DNA of 64,000 nucleotides from Pelagibacterium montanilacus (GTDB lineage Bacteria > Pseudomonadota > Alphaproteobacteria > Rhizobiales > Devosiaceae). The notes below the pieces were generated by a model. The model saw nothing but the letters and a program-made list of their open reading frames with translations, was not told the DNA's origin and searched no databases. Within the stretch, counting starts at the first letter, position 1, and the number at the start of each line of letters is the position of its first letter. The stretch lies in the NCBI RefSeq assembly GCF_003992665.1, contig NZ_RZMX01000046.1, forward strand, positions 1 through 64,000, read 5' to 3'. Below are positions 8,206 to 15,985 of the stretch, piece by piece. The position numbers were made by a program, and so were the translations under genes.

Positions 8206-9514
8206 GCTGCTGGAACGCGATGCGCTTCATCCACCGCGCCTTCTGCTTCAGCGAGGGGCCCGCTCCGTACTTGGGGCGAATCCACTTGTGCCCCATCAGC
8301 GATGCCACGACCTTCTCGGGAGCCTCGAGGCCGGTCAGCTGATCCTCGAACGTGTGACGAAGGCTGTAGACCGAGTGCCCATCCGTCGGGCGCATGCCAT
8401 GATCGCCCATGTATTTGTTCGCCGTCGCCGAGAACGAAGCGTTCTTGTCGCGGTATCGAGGAAAGCCACCTGGGAACAGCTTGAATGCGGCCAGCGCGGT
8501 GCCGACGAGAGGGATGTCGCGAGCCGAATGGTCAGTTTTCAGCACCCGCTCGACCGGACGGACCTGGACGTAAGGCACTTCGGCGTCGAGGTGCACGTGC
8601 TCGGGGTAGACATGACAGACTTCCACCGGTCGCATGCCCGTCGAAGCCACCACCCAGATGATGGCCCGCGCTTCTGGATTGAGACCATCGAGCGCTCCCG
8701 GCGCGAAGATGACGTCGCGCACGAAGGACGGGTCAAACGGCGCGCGCTGTTCGTATCCACCGCCTTCCAGCAGCATCCCCGTGAACTTGGAGCGCACGTC
8801 GGTCAGCGCCAGCCGGTCGACGCTGCCGAACATCTGCGTCAAATGGCCGATGTCCTTGTTGGCGGTGTCGACGCGCACGCCCCCCGCCATCACTCTGGCC
8901 TGCCAGTAGTGACGATATTCCAAGGCATCGGCGCGGGTGATGTCGGCAAGCGTCTTGTCGCCGACGACCGAGATCAGGTTCTTGATGGCGAGCTTCTTGG
9001 CGTTGCGCCACCGCCGCAACTGATTGGGCGAGTACTTGTCCAGGGCCGTCGACTGGTTTTCCTCGACGGCCTCGAGCAGTCCGGAGAGGCGCAATGTCGG
9101 CTTGCTTTCGCCGCCCAGAACGGCCGCCACCTCGTCCCCATCGTCAAGAGCGCTGCGATCAAGGAGCAGCTGCACGCGCTTGACGATTTCATCGACGGAG
9201 CCTTCGGCCAGTATCCCGGCCGGCTGGTAGCTCACATTGAGCGATCGAGCGCGCTTGCGCGCCGCCTCATAGCGTCGATGGGCTTCGGCGGCCTGGCCCT
9301 CACGCAAACCCCGCCAATAGGCTTCCAGCTCGGCCGAGAGTTGCCGGACCACAGCCTTTGCTCTCACGCCGCGCGGGTCGTCGGCCACGGCAATTTCTGT
9401 GCTGACCTTTACCGGATTGCGCTTGTCGAGGTGCGCAAATTCCTTGGGCACCCTGCGAACGAGGTACCAGACGCCGTCCCGCTTATGCGGTCGGGCGTCA
9501 CCCGATTTCCGCAT
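8192..9514 (-). CDS. Tyrosine-type site-specific integrase
   Basis: This 440-residue phage/island-type tyrosine recombinase has an N-terminal arm-binding and SAM-like region (about 1-260) followed by the catalytic domain. The catalytic residues visible are Arg295 in STGMRPVEVC, the Arg386-His387 pair in YSLRHTFEDQL, His409 in MGHKW and Tyr416 in PKYGAG. ATG 9514 is taken as the start because it is preceded by GGGGG; the longer frame would begin with TTG at 9574. The gene reads away from the 3' end of the tRNA-Gln gene, 115 bases away, the usual position for an integrase of an element inserted at a tRNA. It is intact, so it could still be active. Confidence 0.9.
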   Translation of the reverse strand: MRKSGDARPHKRDGVWYLVRRVPKEFAHLDKRNPVKVSTEIAVADDPRGVRAKAVVRQLSAELEAYWRGLREGQAAEAHRRYEAARKRARSLNVSYQPAGILAEGSVDEIVKRVQLLLDRSALDDGDEVAAVLGGESKPTLRLSGLLEAVEENQSTALDKYSPNQLRRWRNAKKLAIKNLISVVGDKTLADITRADALEYRHYWQARVMAGGVRVDTANKDIGHLTQMFGSVDRLALTDVRSKFTGMLLEGGGYEQRAPFDPSFVRDVIFAPGALDGLNPEARAIIWVVASTGMRPVEVCHVYPEHVHLDAEVPYVQVRPVERVLKTDHSARDIPLVGTALAAFKLFPGGFPRYRDKNASFSATANKYMGDHGMRPTDGHSVYSLRHTFEDQLTGLEAPEKVVASLMGHKWIRPKYGAGPSLKQKARWMKRIAFQQPRQG

Positions 9515-9628
9515 GCGCAGCCCCCATTTGTTGAACAGTTTGTTGACCAGTATAAGGACACTTCGGCCCGCCAACCGTCAAGGGAAAGCTGAAAAATGAA
9601 GAAAATCAATCGACTGCGATTTTGGGAA

Positions 9629-9703
9629 TGGCTGGGGCGGCAGGATTCGAACCTGCGAATGTCGATACCAAAAACCGATGCCTTACCACTTGGCGACGCC
9701 CCA
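9629..9703 (-). tRNA. tRNA-Gln (anticodon TTG)
   Basis: The 75 bases fold as a cloverleaf: acceptor TGGGGCG/CGCCCCA, anticodon stem TCGGT/ATCGA with loop TTTTGGT (anticodon TTG), T-arm GCAGG TTCGAAT CCTGC, and an encoded CCA end at 9629. An integrase gene lies just beyond its 3' end, so the 3' half is the likely attachment site of the island. Confidence 0.95.
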
Positions 9704-9823
9704 AGGCGGGTTGGTTCGTACACTGTTTGCCCAATGCGCGCAACCGTGCCAAACGGGCTTGAATAGCGCCCGCGATTGGGGCTATAACCGCGCCGCTCGG
9801 GCGCAAATTGCACCCGACGATGA

Positions 9824-9900
9824 CGGAGTATAGCGCAGCCTGGTAGCGCACCTCGTTCGGGACGAGGGGGTCGGGTGTTCGAATCACCCTACTCCGACCA
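9824..9900 (+). tRNA. tRNA-Pro (anticodon CGG)
   Basis: This is a 77-base cloverleaf with acceptor CGGAGTA/TACTCCG, anticodon stem CCTCG/CGAGG with loop TTCGGGA (anticodon CGG), T-arm GGGTG TTCGAAT CACCC, and encoded CCA. It is divergent from tRNA-Gln with 120 bases between them. Confidence 0.95.
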
Positions 9901-10110
9901 ATACAGCCGAGGACTCTCGAGTCCTCGGCTTTTCTATGCCAGCTGTTTGCCGATACCGAAGCCCTCCCTTTCGCTTTCCGACAGCCGGGTGATCGCTGAT
10001 GCTGCCAAGCGCGGTACCGGGCATGAACAGCGCATGAATGGCACACTCATCGACACCTCACGTCGATCGTCCTAGCCTCTTCTCGTTGATTTGATCAGGG
10101 ATAGAGAGAC

Positions 10111-10386
10111 ATGTTGAGCACCCGTTCTGCCACGATCGCCGTATTCGCATCGCTGCTGGCGATCACCTCCGCACAGGCTGCTGAAGGCCACAAGCGTTAC
10201 GGCAAATGCGTCGTGATGGTTGACGTTGGAGGCCGACAGGTCCCAGCTGCTTATGACTGCAATGGCTCCGGCGTGAGTTGTCCCAACCCCGGCTGGGATA
10301 CCGCTTGCACGGTTAACGGGATCTCCGGCACCACTGCACCCGGCGACGCCGAGCGTGCGGTTCGCGCCAAGCCGGCGCTGATGTAA
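10111..10386 (+). CDS. Small secreted protein of unknown function
   Basis: The product has 91 residues with a signal peptide (TIAVFASLLAITSAQA, cut expected after AQA). The mature part is about 65 residues with four Cys (KCVV, YDCNG, VSCPN, TACT) that could form two disulfides in the periplasm. No family is recognised. It is followed by a strong terminator and stands alone, so it is a single-gene unit. Confidence 0.6.
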   Translation: MLSTRSATIAVFASLLAITSAQAAEGHKRYGKCVVMVDVGGRQVPAAYDCNGSGVSCPNPGWDTACTVNGISGTTAPGDAERAVRAKPALM

Positions 10387-10426
10387 GGCGCGGTCGCCTC
10401 GCCGGGCCTGAAGGTGGGTTCGATAT

Positions 10427-10459
10427 GGCCGAGAGCCGATGGCTCCCGGCCATTTTTTT
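10427..10459 (+). terminator. Rho-independent terminator after the secreted-protein gene
   Basis: An 11-base stem (ggccgagagcc / ggctcccggcc, one mismatch) with a 3-base loop is followed by seven Ts at 10453-10459. Confidence 0.85.
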
Positions 10460-10552
10460 GCCTGAAACCTCACATCATCAAAAGGTCAGAACCGGCGCAG
10501 GCAGTCGGAACGTGATACTGTCGTCCCCAATACCCTTTAACGGATGGATCCG

Positions 10553-10795
10553 ATGCCTCCTGTCGCTCCCCTGATGCTGCCCGCCCTCCTCGCGCTCGGC
10601 GTGCTGATGGGCGGATGCTCGTCGACGCACTCGCGGTCCGTGCCCGTGTCCCAGCTGCACGAAGTGGAATGCGTGGCCAGCAACACCGAGAAATCGGGCT
10701 GCAAGACGAGCCACAGCTTCATCATCGACCTGACTGCTGTATCTGAAGGTGAGCCCGATTTCACCATACCGCCTGATGAAGACACGGTTTTCTGA
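10553..10795 (+). CDS. Small lipoprotein of unknown function
   Basis: The product has about 80 residues with a lipoprotein signal: hydrophobic LMLPALLALGVLMGGC with Cys at the lipobox, then SSTHSRSVPVSQLHEVEC and an acidic end. ATG 10553 is preceded by GGATGG; an in-frame ATG at 10544 would add three residues. It converges with the NADH dehydrogenase gene with only two bases between stops. Function is unknown. Confidence 0.55.
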   Translation: MPPVAPLMLPALLALGVLMGGCSSTHSRSVPVSQLHEVECVASNTEKSGCKTSHSFIIDLTAVSEGEPDFTIPPDEDTVF

Positions 10796-10797
10796 CG

Positions 10798-12153
10798 TCA
10801 GGATTTCTGGCGGCTCTCCTTGAGGTTGGCTACCGATTCGTCGAGTTCGGCATCCACTGCAGCCGTGCTTTGGAGCGATTGCACGTGGGCGCCTTCCGGG
10901 CCGGTGATGAGCCGGGCGCCCTTGGCGTAGCTCGCCCAGGCCCAGAGCCAGTTGACGATCACGCTGATCCGGTTGCGGAAGCCGACCAGATAGCCGACAT
11001 GGACGAAGCCCCACAGCAGCCAGGCGATGGCGCCCCGGGCTTCGAGCTTCCCGAACTTGCCCACTGCGCTGGACCGCCCGATGGTCGCCATGGTGCCCCA
11101 GTCCCGGTAGCGAAAGGGGCCGGGAGGCGCTTTTCCCACCTTGCGGGCGACGATCGTTTTGGCCGCGTAGGCGCCCTGCTGTTTGGCCACCGGGGCCAGG
11201 GCCGGCAAGGGCTCGCCGTCTTCGTCCAGAACGGTGCTCGCATCACCCACCACGAAAATCTCAGGGTGGCCTTCGAGCGTTAAGTCATTGCGGACGGCGA
11301 GGGTGCCGTTCTTTTCCGTATCGACCCCTAACCACGCCCCGACCGGCGTTGCGGTGACGCCCGCGCACCAGAAGACATTGGGGGTGTCGATCGTCACGTC
11401 GCCCGCGACCACACCTTTCTCATCGATCCGTGAAACCGGGGCTTCCAGTTGCACGTCGACCCCAAGCTCGCCGAGCTTGTCGAGGGTGTAGCTGCGGAGA
11501 TGGTCGGGAAAGCCACCCAGAACGGTATCCATGGCCTCGACAAGGACGATGCGGGCCGAGCGCGGATCGATGTTGGAAAAATCGCGCGCGAGGCTGGCCT
11601 TGGCCAGTTCGGCAATAGCCCCCGCGGTCTCGACACCGGTGGGTCCGCCGCCGACCACGACGAAGGTCAGCAGCCGCGCGCGCAGCGCCGCGTCCGAGGC
11701 CGTTTCGGCGCGCTCGAAGGCCAGCAGGACGCGCCGCCGGATGTTGAGGGCATCATCGATGGATTTGAGCGCGGGCGCATGGGGCGCCCAGTCCTCGTCA
11801 TGGCCGAAGTAAGTGTATTTCGCACCTGTCGCGAGGATGAGGTGGCTGTAGGAGATGCTCGCGCCGCCTTTGGTGTGGACGATGCGCGCGGCCTTGTCGA
11901 CCGAGGCGATCTCGTCCATGAGCACCTTGACCTCTGCGCCGTTGCGCGGGTGGATGGCGGCCCTTATGGGCACCGCGATATCGGACGGAGCGAGGGCGGC
12001 GGTCGCCACCTGATAGAGAAGCGGCTGAAAGAGGTGGTGGTTGCGCCGATCGATGATGGTTATCGACTGGCCCGCGCGGGTCAGGACCTGGGCCGCCTTC
12101 AAGCCGGCAAACCCTGCCCCGACAATAACCGTACGCTGGCTATCGTGATCCAT
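10798..12153 (-). CDS. ndh: Type II NADH:quinone oxidoreductase
   Basis: This 451-residue single-subunit, non-proton-pumping NADH dehydrogenase passes electrons from NADH through FAD to the quinone pool at the inner membrane face. The FAD motif TVIVGAGFAGLKAAQVL is at the N-terminus. HHLFQPLLYQVATAALAPSD is the typical NDH-2 block, VVVGGGPTGVETAGAIAELA is the NADH site, and VVGDAS near residue 310 is the second FAD motif. The C-terminal amphipathic helices (FRNRISVIVNWLWAWAS) anchor it. It is preceded by a small membrane-protein gene whose stop almost touches its start. Confidence 0.93.
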   Translation of the reverse strand: MDHDSQRTVIVGAGFAGLKAAQVLTRAGQSITIIDRRNHHLFQPLLYQVATAALAPSDIAVPIRAAIHPRNGAEVKVLMDEIASVDKAARIVHTKGGASISYSHLILATGAKYTYFGHDEDWAPHAPALKSIDDALNIRRRVLLAFERAETASDAALRARLLTFVVVGGGPTGVETAGAIAELAKASLARDFSNIDPRSARIVLVEAMDTVLGGFPDHLRSYTLDKLGELGVDVQLEAPVSRIDEKGVVAGDVTIDTPNVFWCAGVTATPVGAWLGVDTEKNGTLAVRNDLTLEGHPEIFVVGDASTVLDEDGEPLPALAPVAKQQGAYAAKTIVARKVGKAPPGPFRYRDWGTMATIGRSSAVGKFGKLEARGAIAWLLWGFVHVGYLVGFRNRISVIVNWLWAWASYAKGARLITGPEGAHVQSLQSTAAVDAELDESVANLKESRQKS

Positions 12154-12155
12154 CG

Positions 12156-12326
12156 TCAGCTCTTGCTCTGGTCCTTGTGGTAGAGATCACGGGCGCCCTG
12201 CTCGGCCGCCTCACGCTGGCGGCGCGAGGCCTTGTGGGACTTGAGGATGCCATATGCGAGAGCAGCGCCGAGCATGATGGCACCTCCGAGCACGGCGAAC
12301 AGCCAAGGGGATGCGGCGAATTCCAT
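12156..12326 (-). CDS. Small single-pass membrane protein upstream of ndh
   Basis: The product has 56 residues: MEFAASPWLF, a transmembrane stretch (AVLGGAIMLGAALAYGIL), then a basic, polar tail. ATG 12326 is chosen because AAAGGATATCACC precedes it. It ends three bases before the ndh start, so the two are co-transcribed and probably translationally coupled. A role with NDH-2 is suggested only by position. Confidence 0.7.
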   Translation of the reverse strand: MEFAASPWLFAVLGGAIMLGAALAYGILKSHKASRRQREAAEQGARDLYHKDQSKS

Positions 12327-12402
12327 GGTGATATCCTTTCGGTGCTTGAAAGCGACCGCAAGGGGAATCAACACCGCGCCGGCAAGTTGCATCGAACAAA
12401 CG

Positions 12403-12428
12403 AAAAACCGGCCCGCGAGGGGCCGGTT
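12403..12428 (-). terminator. Rho-independent terminator of bioY
   Basis: Read on the minus strand, AACCGGCCC and GGGCCGGTT form a nine-base stem with a short loop, followed by a T run (aaaaa at 12403-12407 on the plus strand). It lies 31 bases past the bioY stop. Confidence 0.8.
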
Positions 12429-12458
12429 CGATCATCGATAGCTTTCGGTAAAAGCCGC

Positions 12459-13079
12459 TCAGCCGCGGGCGCGGCGCACCAGAGCCCAGCCACCAATAAC
12501 CGAGAGAGCCGCGAAGGCCATCTTCAAGATATCCCAGACGATGAAGGGCTTGATCGCGCCTTCGAACGCCGAGAGCACCGGGGCGGACTGATCGATCCAG
12601 CCAGCCTGGCCCGAGAGCGCCAGCAGCCAGAGAAAGCCGGCTGCAAAGCTGATGGCATTGCCGGCCACCATCAAAGCGAACAGCGAAAAGAAATTGCGCG
12701 ACAGGCCCTTGTCGGCGCCCTGCCCGATGACCCAGGCCATGGGCAGCCACGCAAGAAGGAAGCCGCCGGTGGGCCCAAGCAGGTATGCAGCGCCGGCACC
12801 GGCGCCGGCGAAAACCGGCAGGCCGGCAAGGCCCTGGGTGAGATAGAGGGCCACGCTGGCCACGCCGACGCGCGCGCCAAAGGCTGCGGCAATCGCCGCG
12901 ACGGCCATTGTCTGGAGAGTGACGGGCACCGGCCAGACCGGGACGGAGATCTTGGCGGACAGCGTCAGCAGCATGGAGCCGATAAAGGCCGCCGCCAGCA
13001 TGGTGGTGGCCTGAGCGGCCCGGCCTTTGGGCTGCAGCGCTCCGAGCAACGTATTCGAAGTGGCGAAAGTCATGGCCAT
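12459..13079 (-). CDS. bioY: BioY, biotin ECF transporter substrate-binding subunit
   Basis: BioY is the integral-membrane biotin-binding component of an ECF-type importer and can work alone or with BioMN. The 206 residues have six hydrophobic segments and the family motifs SVPVWPVPVTLQTMAV, YLTQGLAGLPVFAG and GPTGGFLLAWLPMAWVIG. No bioM or bioN gene is next to it, so it is either a solitary BioY or shares a distant module. No BioR box (TTATCTATAA) was found upstream. Confidence 0.92.
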   Translation of the reverse strand: MAMTFATSNTLLGALQPKGRAAQATTMLAAAFIGSMLLTLSAKISVPVWPVPVTLQTMAVAAIAAAFGARVGVASVALYLTQGLAGLPVFAGAGAGAAYLLGPTGGFLLAWLPMAWVIGQGADKGLSRNFFSLFALMVAGNAISFAAGFLWLLALSGQAGWIDQSAPVLSAFEGAIKPFIVWDILKMAFAALSVIGGWALVRRARG

Positions 13080-13123
13080 GATCGGTCCCTTTGCGTTAAA
13101 GCCAGCTCAATTCGTTCTTCTAG

Positions 13124-13135
13124 CCAGTCGACTGG
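13124..13135. promoter_or_regulatory. Perfect 12-bp palindrome between bioY and the MBL-fold gene
   Basis: CCAGTCGACTGG lies in the 65-base divergent gap, 9 bases before the MBL-fold start. It could be an operator or part of the mRNA leader. No regulator is known. Confidence 0.25.
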
Positions 13136-13144
13136 ACATAGGCA

Positions 13145-14026
13145 ATGGCCGGAACGGCACCCGAACCACTCTACCAACGCCAATTCGATCCCCGGATAGG
13201 GCAAGCGGTCGCGGTGGCCCCCGGCATCGTGCGGATCACCGCCGGAAACCCGGGGCCCTTCACCTTCACCGGCACCAACAGCTTTCTGGTTGGCCGGGGA
13301 AGGCTTTTGCTCGTGGATCCGGGGCCGCCCGACCCCGCCCACCTGAGGGCGCTGGAGACAACGATCGCCGGGCGGAAAGTGCTGGCCGTAGTTCTGACCC
13401 ACACCCACAAGGACCACAGCCATCTGGCCGACGCCATGGCGCGGGCGGTCGGCGCCCCCATCTGGGCCGGGCCGGGCGCTGCCGAATCGCCGTATGCCTC
13501 GGTCGCCCGCGAACTGGCGGACGGCGAGAGGCTGGAAACGGACGGCCCCGTTCTCGAGGTCGTGGAGACACCGGGGCATTGCGCCGACCACCTGGCCTTC
13601 GGGATCGAGGGCACGCCCGACATGCTGACCGGGGATCATGTGATGGGCTGGAGCTCGACGGTGCTCCCAGCGAACGGCGGCGGGCTTGGGGCCTATCTCG
13701 GCTCGATCGGAAAGCTGCTGAATCTCGCTCACATACGCTATCATCCCGCCCATGGCGATACGATTGCCGACGGGCCGGCCCATGCGCGGGCGCTCAGGGA
13801 CCACAGGCTCAGGCGCAACGCCCAGATTCTCGACCTGCTGTCCTCGGGAGGCCCGATGCCATGGCGCGCACTTGTCGACGCCATCTACCCCGGGATCGGG
13901 CCGGACCTCCAAGCCGCGGCGCGGGCGACGCTGTCGGCGCATCTGCGCTATCTCGAGGAGAGCGGTGCGATCGCGCACGAGGGTCAAGGCGAGGATGGGA
14001 TCGTCCGGCTCGATCAGCCGGGCTAA
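13145..14026 (+). CDS. MBL-fold metallo-hydrolase (LACTB2-like) with C-terminal winged helix
   Basis: The product has 293 residues. The metallo-beta-lactamase core (about 20-220) carries the metal motif THTHKDHSH (HxHxDH), a second-site His in ETPGHCADH, Asp in LTGDHVMGW and His in YHPAHGD. A winged-helix tail (about 225-290) resembles the BLACT_WH domain of LACTB2-type enzymes, which are linked to RNA or thioester hydrolysis. The substrate is not predictable. The stop overlaps the converging DUF1499 gene by four bases. Confidence 0.85.
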   Translation: MAGTAPEPLYQRQFDPRIGQAVAVAPGIVRITAGNPGPFTFTGTNSFLVGRGRLLLVDPGPPDPAHLRALETTIAGRKVLAVVLTHTHKDHSHLADAMARAVGAPIWAGPGAAESPYASVARELADGERLETDGPVLEVVETPGHCADHLAFGIEGTPDMLTGDHVMGWSSTVLPANGGGLGAYLGSIGKLLNLAHIRYHPAHGDTIADGPAHARALRDHRLRRNAQILDLLSSGGPMPWRALVDAIYPGIGPDLQAAARATLSAHLRYLEESGAIAHEGQGEDGIVRLDQPG

Positions 14027-14820
14027 TCGACGACGACCTCAGCGGGCGCCTCTTCTTCCTCCTCGATATAGACGTTTTCCTGCAGATAGGTCGTTGCGGT
14101 CTCGTCGAGACCGACCAGAAATGCCTCAAGCGTGCGCCCGTTGTCGCCCAGATCGTGCAGAAGGCTGCGGATCGAGGCGGCACGAAGGTCCATCCGTGAA
14201 CCCAGATCGGACGGCCCGACCCGAATGGCCACTTCGTTGGGCCAGCCCAATGCGGTGCGGCGCTCGAAATTGATCTGGCCAGGCTGTTCCTCACCTGGGG
14301 ACACCTCGCGCGCCACGTCCCATCCGCGCCGCGCGCCCTCGCCCAGCGCCATCTCGTAGAGCGATTCAGGCGGGATCTGATAGGTGCGGGACAACAGATC
14401 GGGGAAATGCTCGATCATGTCGTCTGTGTCGGCGAATATATCGCGCTCATGACCGGTGGCCAGCACGAGTTCGGGCGGATTGAGCACGTTGGTGGTGATG
14501 TCGGCAGTCGAGGGGTAGATCGCGACCATGGCCGCCGAATACCCCGCCGGTGCGAGGGCGATGGCGCCTGCAAACAGTCCCACGCTCGCAGCGCCCCAAC
14601 CCCGGTCCCCGGTGTACCAGAGGCGGATATAGGCCGCTATCGCCAGGAGGACGGCGGCAAGCGCCAGGGCCGAGGTGATGATCAGGCATATCTCATAGGC
14701 GTCGGTGTCGATGCCGCCCAGCAGATGCAGGATCGTCGCAAGGACGAGGACCGGAAAGGCGAAGCTTGCCAGACGCCGCGACCACTTGGCCAATCTCGAT
14801 GTGCGAATCGGAATGCGCAT
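14023..14820 (-). CDS. DUF1499 family membrane protein
   Basis: The product has 265 residues. Three or four hydrophobic segments lie in the first 120 residues (LASFAFPVLVLATILHLLGG, then IITSALALAAVLLAIAAYI and VGLFAGAIALAPAGYSAAMV). A soluble DUF1499-type domain follows (NPPELVLATG, then SRTYQIPPESLYEMAL, AIRVGPSDLGSRMDLRAASI) and an acidic tail. ATG 14820 starts five bases after the M48 peptidase stop, making it the third gene of the DUF898-M48-DUF1499 run. Function is unknown. Confidence 0.75.
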   Translation of the reverse strand: MRIPIRTSRLAKWSRRLASFAFPVLVLATILHLLGGIDTDAYEICLIITSALALAAVLLAIAAYIRLWYTGDRGWGAASVGLFAGAIALAPAGYSAAMVAIYPSTADITTNVLNPPELVLATGHERDIFADTDDMIEHFPDLLSRTYQIPPESLYEMALGEGARRGWDVAREVSPGEEQPGQINFERRTALGWPNEVAIRVGPSDLGSRMDLRAASIRSLLHDLGDNGRTLEAFLVGLDETATTYLQENVYIEEEEEAPAEVVVD

Positions 14821-14824
14821 GGGG

Positions 14825-15985
14825 TCAATCTGCACCGGCAGGCACAGGTCCGCCACACATCTCGGTGATCGCCTGCCACTGGGCGGACGTCAGCGCCGGA
14901 ACGCGCGGTGGCACGGGGGTGCGCGCGGCGAGCGCGGCCCGGCGGTCCTCGGTGAGCGGATGCGTGCTGAGAAGGGCCAGCGCCTCGGCGAACGCGTCTT
15001 CGCCGGTCACCCGGTCGAGCAGATCGGCAAGGCCGGAGACGTCGAACTGCATGCGCTCAGCGGCGAGCCGGGCGAAACGATCGGCTTCGAGTTCATGGCG
15101 CCGCGAGAAATTGCTGTCCACCAGCATGACGCCCAGGGCCCCCGCGACCGAGAGGCCCGTCACATCCCCCAGAACGAAGCCGACCAGAAGACCGGTGCCA
15201 GCGGACGCCACCAATTGCTCCATGCTGTGGCGGTGAACGACATGGCCGATCTCATGGGCCAGAACGCCGGCAAATTCCTCGGGCGTCCGGGTCTCATCGA
15301 GCAGGGCCGAGAAATAGTAGATGCGGCCACCGGGCAGCGCGATGGCGTTCGCAACCTCCGAGCGCACGACCGCAATCCGGACGTCGAACGGGGACTCGAC
15401 ACCTTGGAGCACGCGATCTGCGAAGCTGGACAGCGCGCGGTTTCCGGGGCTGTCAGGATCGGGATCGCAGATCTCGAACCCGCCCTGCGCCTCGAAGATT
15501 TCGGCGACCTGTTCGGCGACGGTCTCGCCCACCTGCGTCTCCCAGGCCGGGGAGATCACCGAGACCACCCGGCCGGCCAGAAGCGGCACGCCGACCAGAT
15601 AAGCGGCCACGAAGGCCACGAGCGCGGCGCTCGAAAGCCCGATCAGGCCCATCTGGCGGCGCTTGTCGGCGTTGCGCTTGCGGCCCAGCCCGGGCAGCGC
15701 GGCACGTACAACTGCAACGGCGGAGGGATCCTCGACGATGATCCGAGCGCCGGCCGGAGCCCCTTCTCGCCCGATCCTTATGGTATCGCGTCTGGAGGGG
15801 ACGGTGAAAACGTCGGCGGTCGGCCATTGGGCCAGTTCGCGCCCGTTTGCCGGATCGATGACGATGAGCGCGCCCTCGGCGTCCTTGCCCGCGACCCGGA
15901 CGCGGATGGGCCTAAGGCGCGCGAGATTGCCGTCTTGGAAATGGGCGGAAAAGGCGATCTCAATAGGATCCGACGTTGAGCGCAT
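14825..15985 (-). CDS. M48 family metallopeptidase (HtpX/Oma1-like)
   Basis: This is a membrane-bound zinc protease. The N-terminal 120 residues form a small beta-rich region, then a transmembrane segment (GLIGLSSAALVAFVAAYLVG) and the M48 catalytic domain with HEIGH in VLAHEIGHVVHRHSMEQL and the downstream zinc Glu in RRHELEADRFA. The family degrades misfolded membrane or periplasmic proteins. ATG 15985 gives 386 residues and overlaps the DUF898 gene end by 26 bases; a longer frame exists but adds no domain. It is co-transcribed with its neighbours. Confidence 0.85.
   Translation of the reverse strand: MRSTSDPIEIAFSAHFQDGNLARLRPIRVRVAGKDAEGALIVIDPANGRELAQWPTADVFTVPSRRDTIRIGREGAPAGARIIVEDPSAVAVVRAALPGLGRKRNADKRRQMGLIGLSSAALVAFVAAYLVGVPLLAGRVVSVISPAWETQVGETVAEQVAEIFEAQGGFEICDPDPDSPGNRALSSFADRVLQGVESPFDVRIAVVRSEVANAIALPGGRIYYFSALLDETRTPEEFAGVLAHEIGHVVHRHSMEQLVASAGTGLLVGFVLGDVTGLSVAGALGVMLVDSNFSRRHELEADRFARLAAERMQFDVSGLADLLDRVTGEDAFAEALALLSTHPLTEDRRAALAARTPVPPRVPALTSAQWQAITEMCGGPVPAGAD

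Noticed and set aside
8198-9592. 464-codon plus-strand frame opposite the integrase gene
   Set aside because: Antisense to an integrase with all catalytic residues; composition is typical of a GC-rich shadow frame.
9606-10046. 146-codon minus-strand frame across both tRNA genes
   Set aside because: It covers two well-folded tRNA genes and is not coding.
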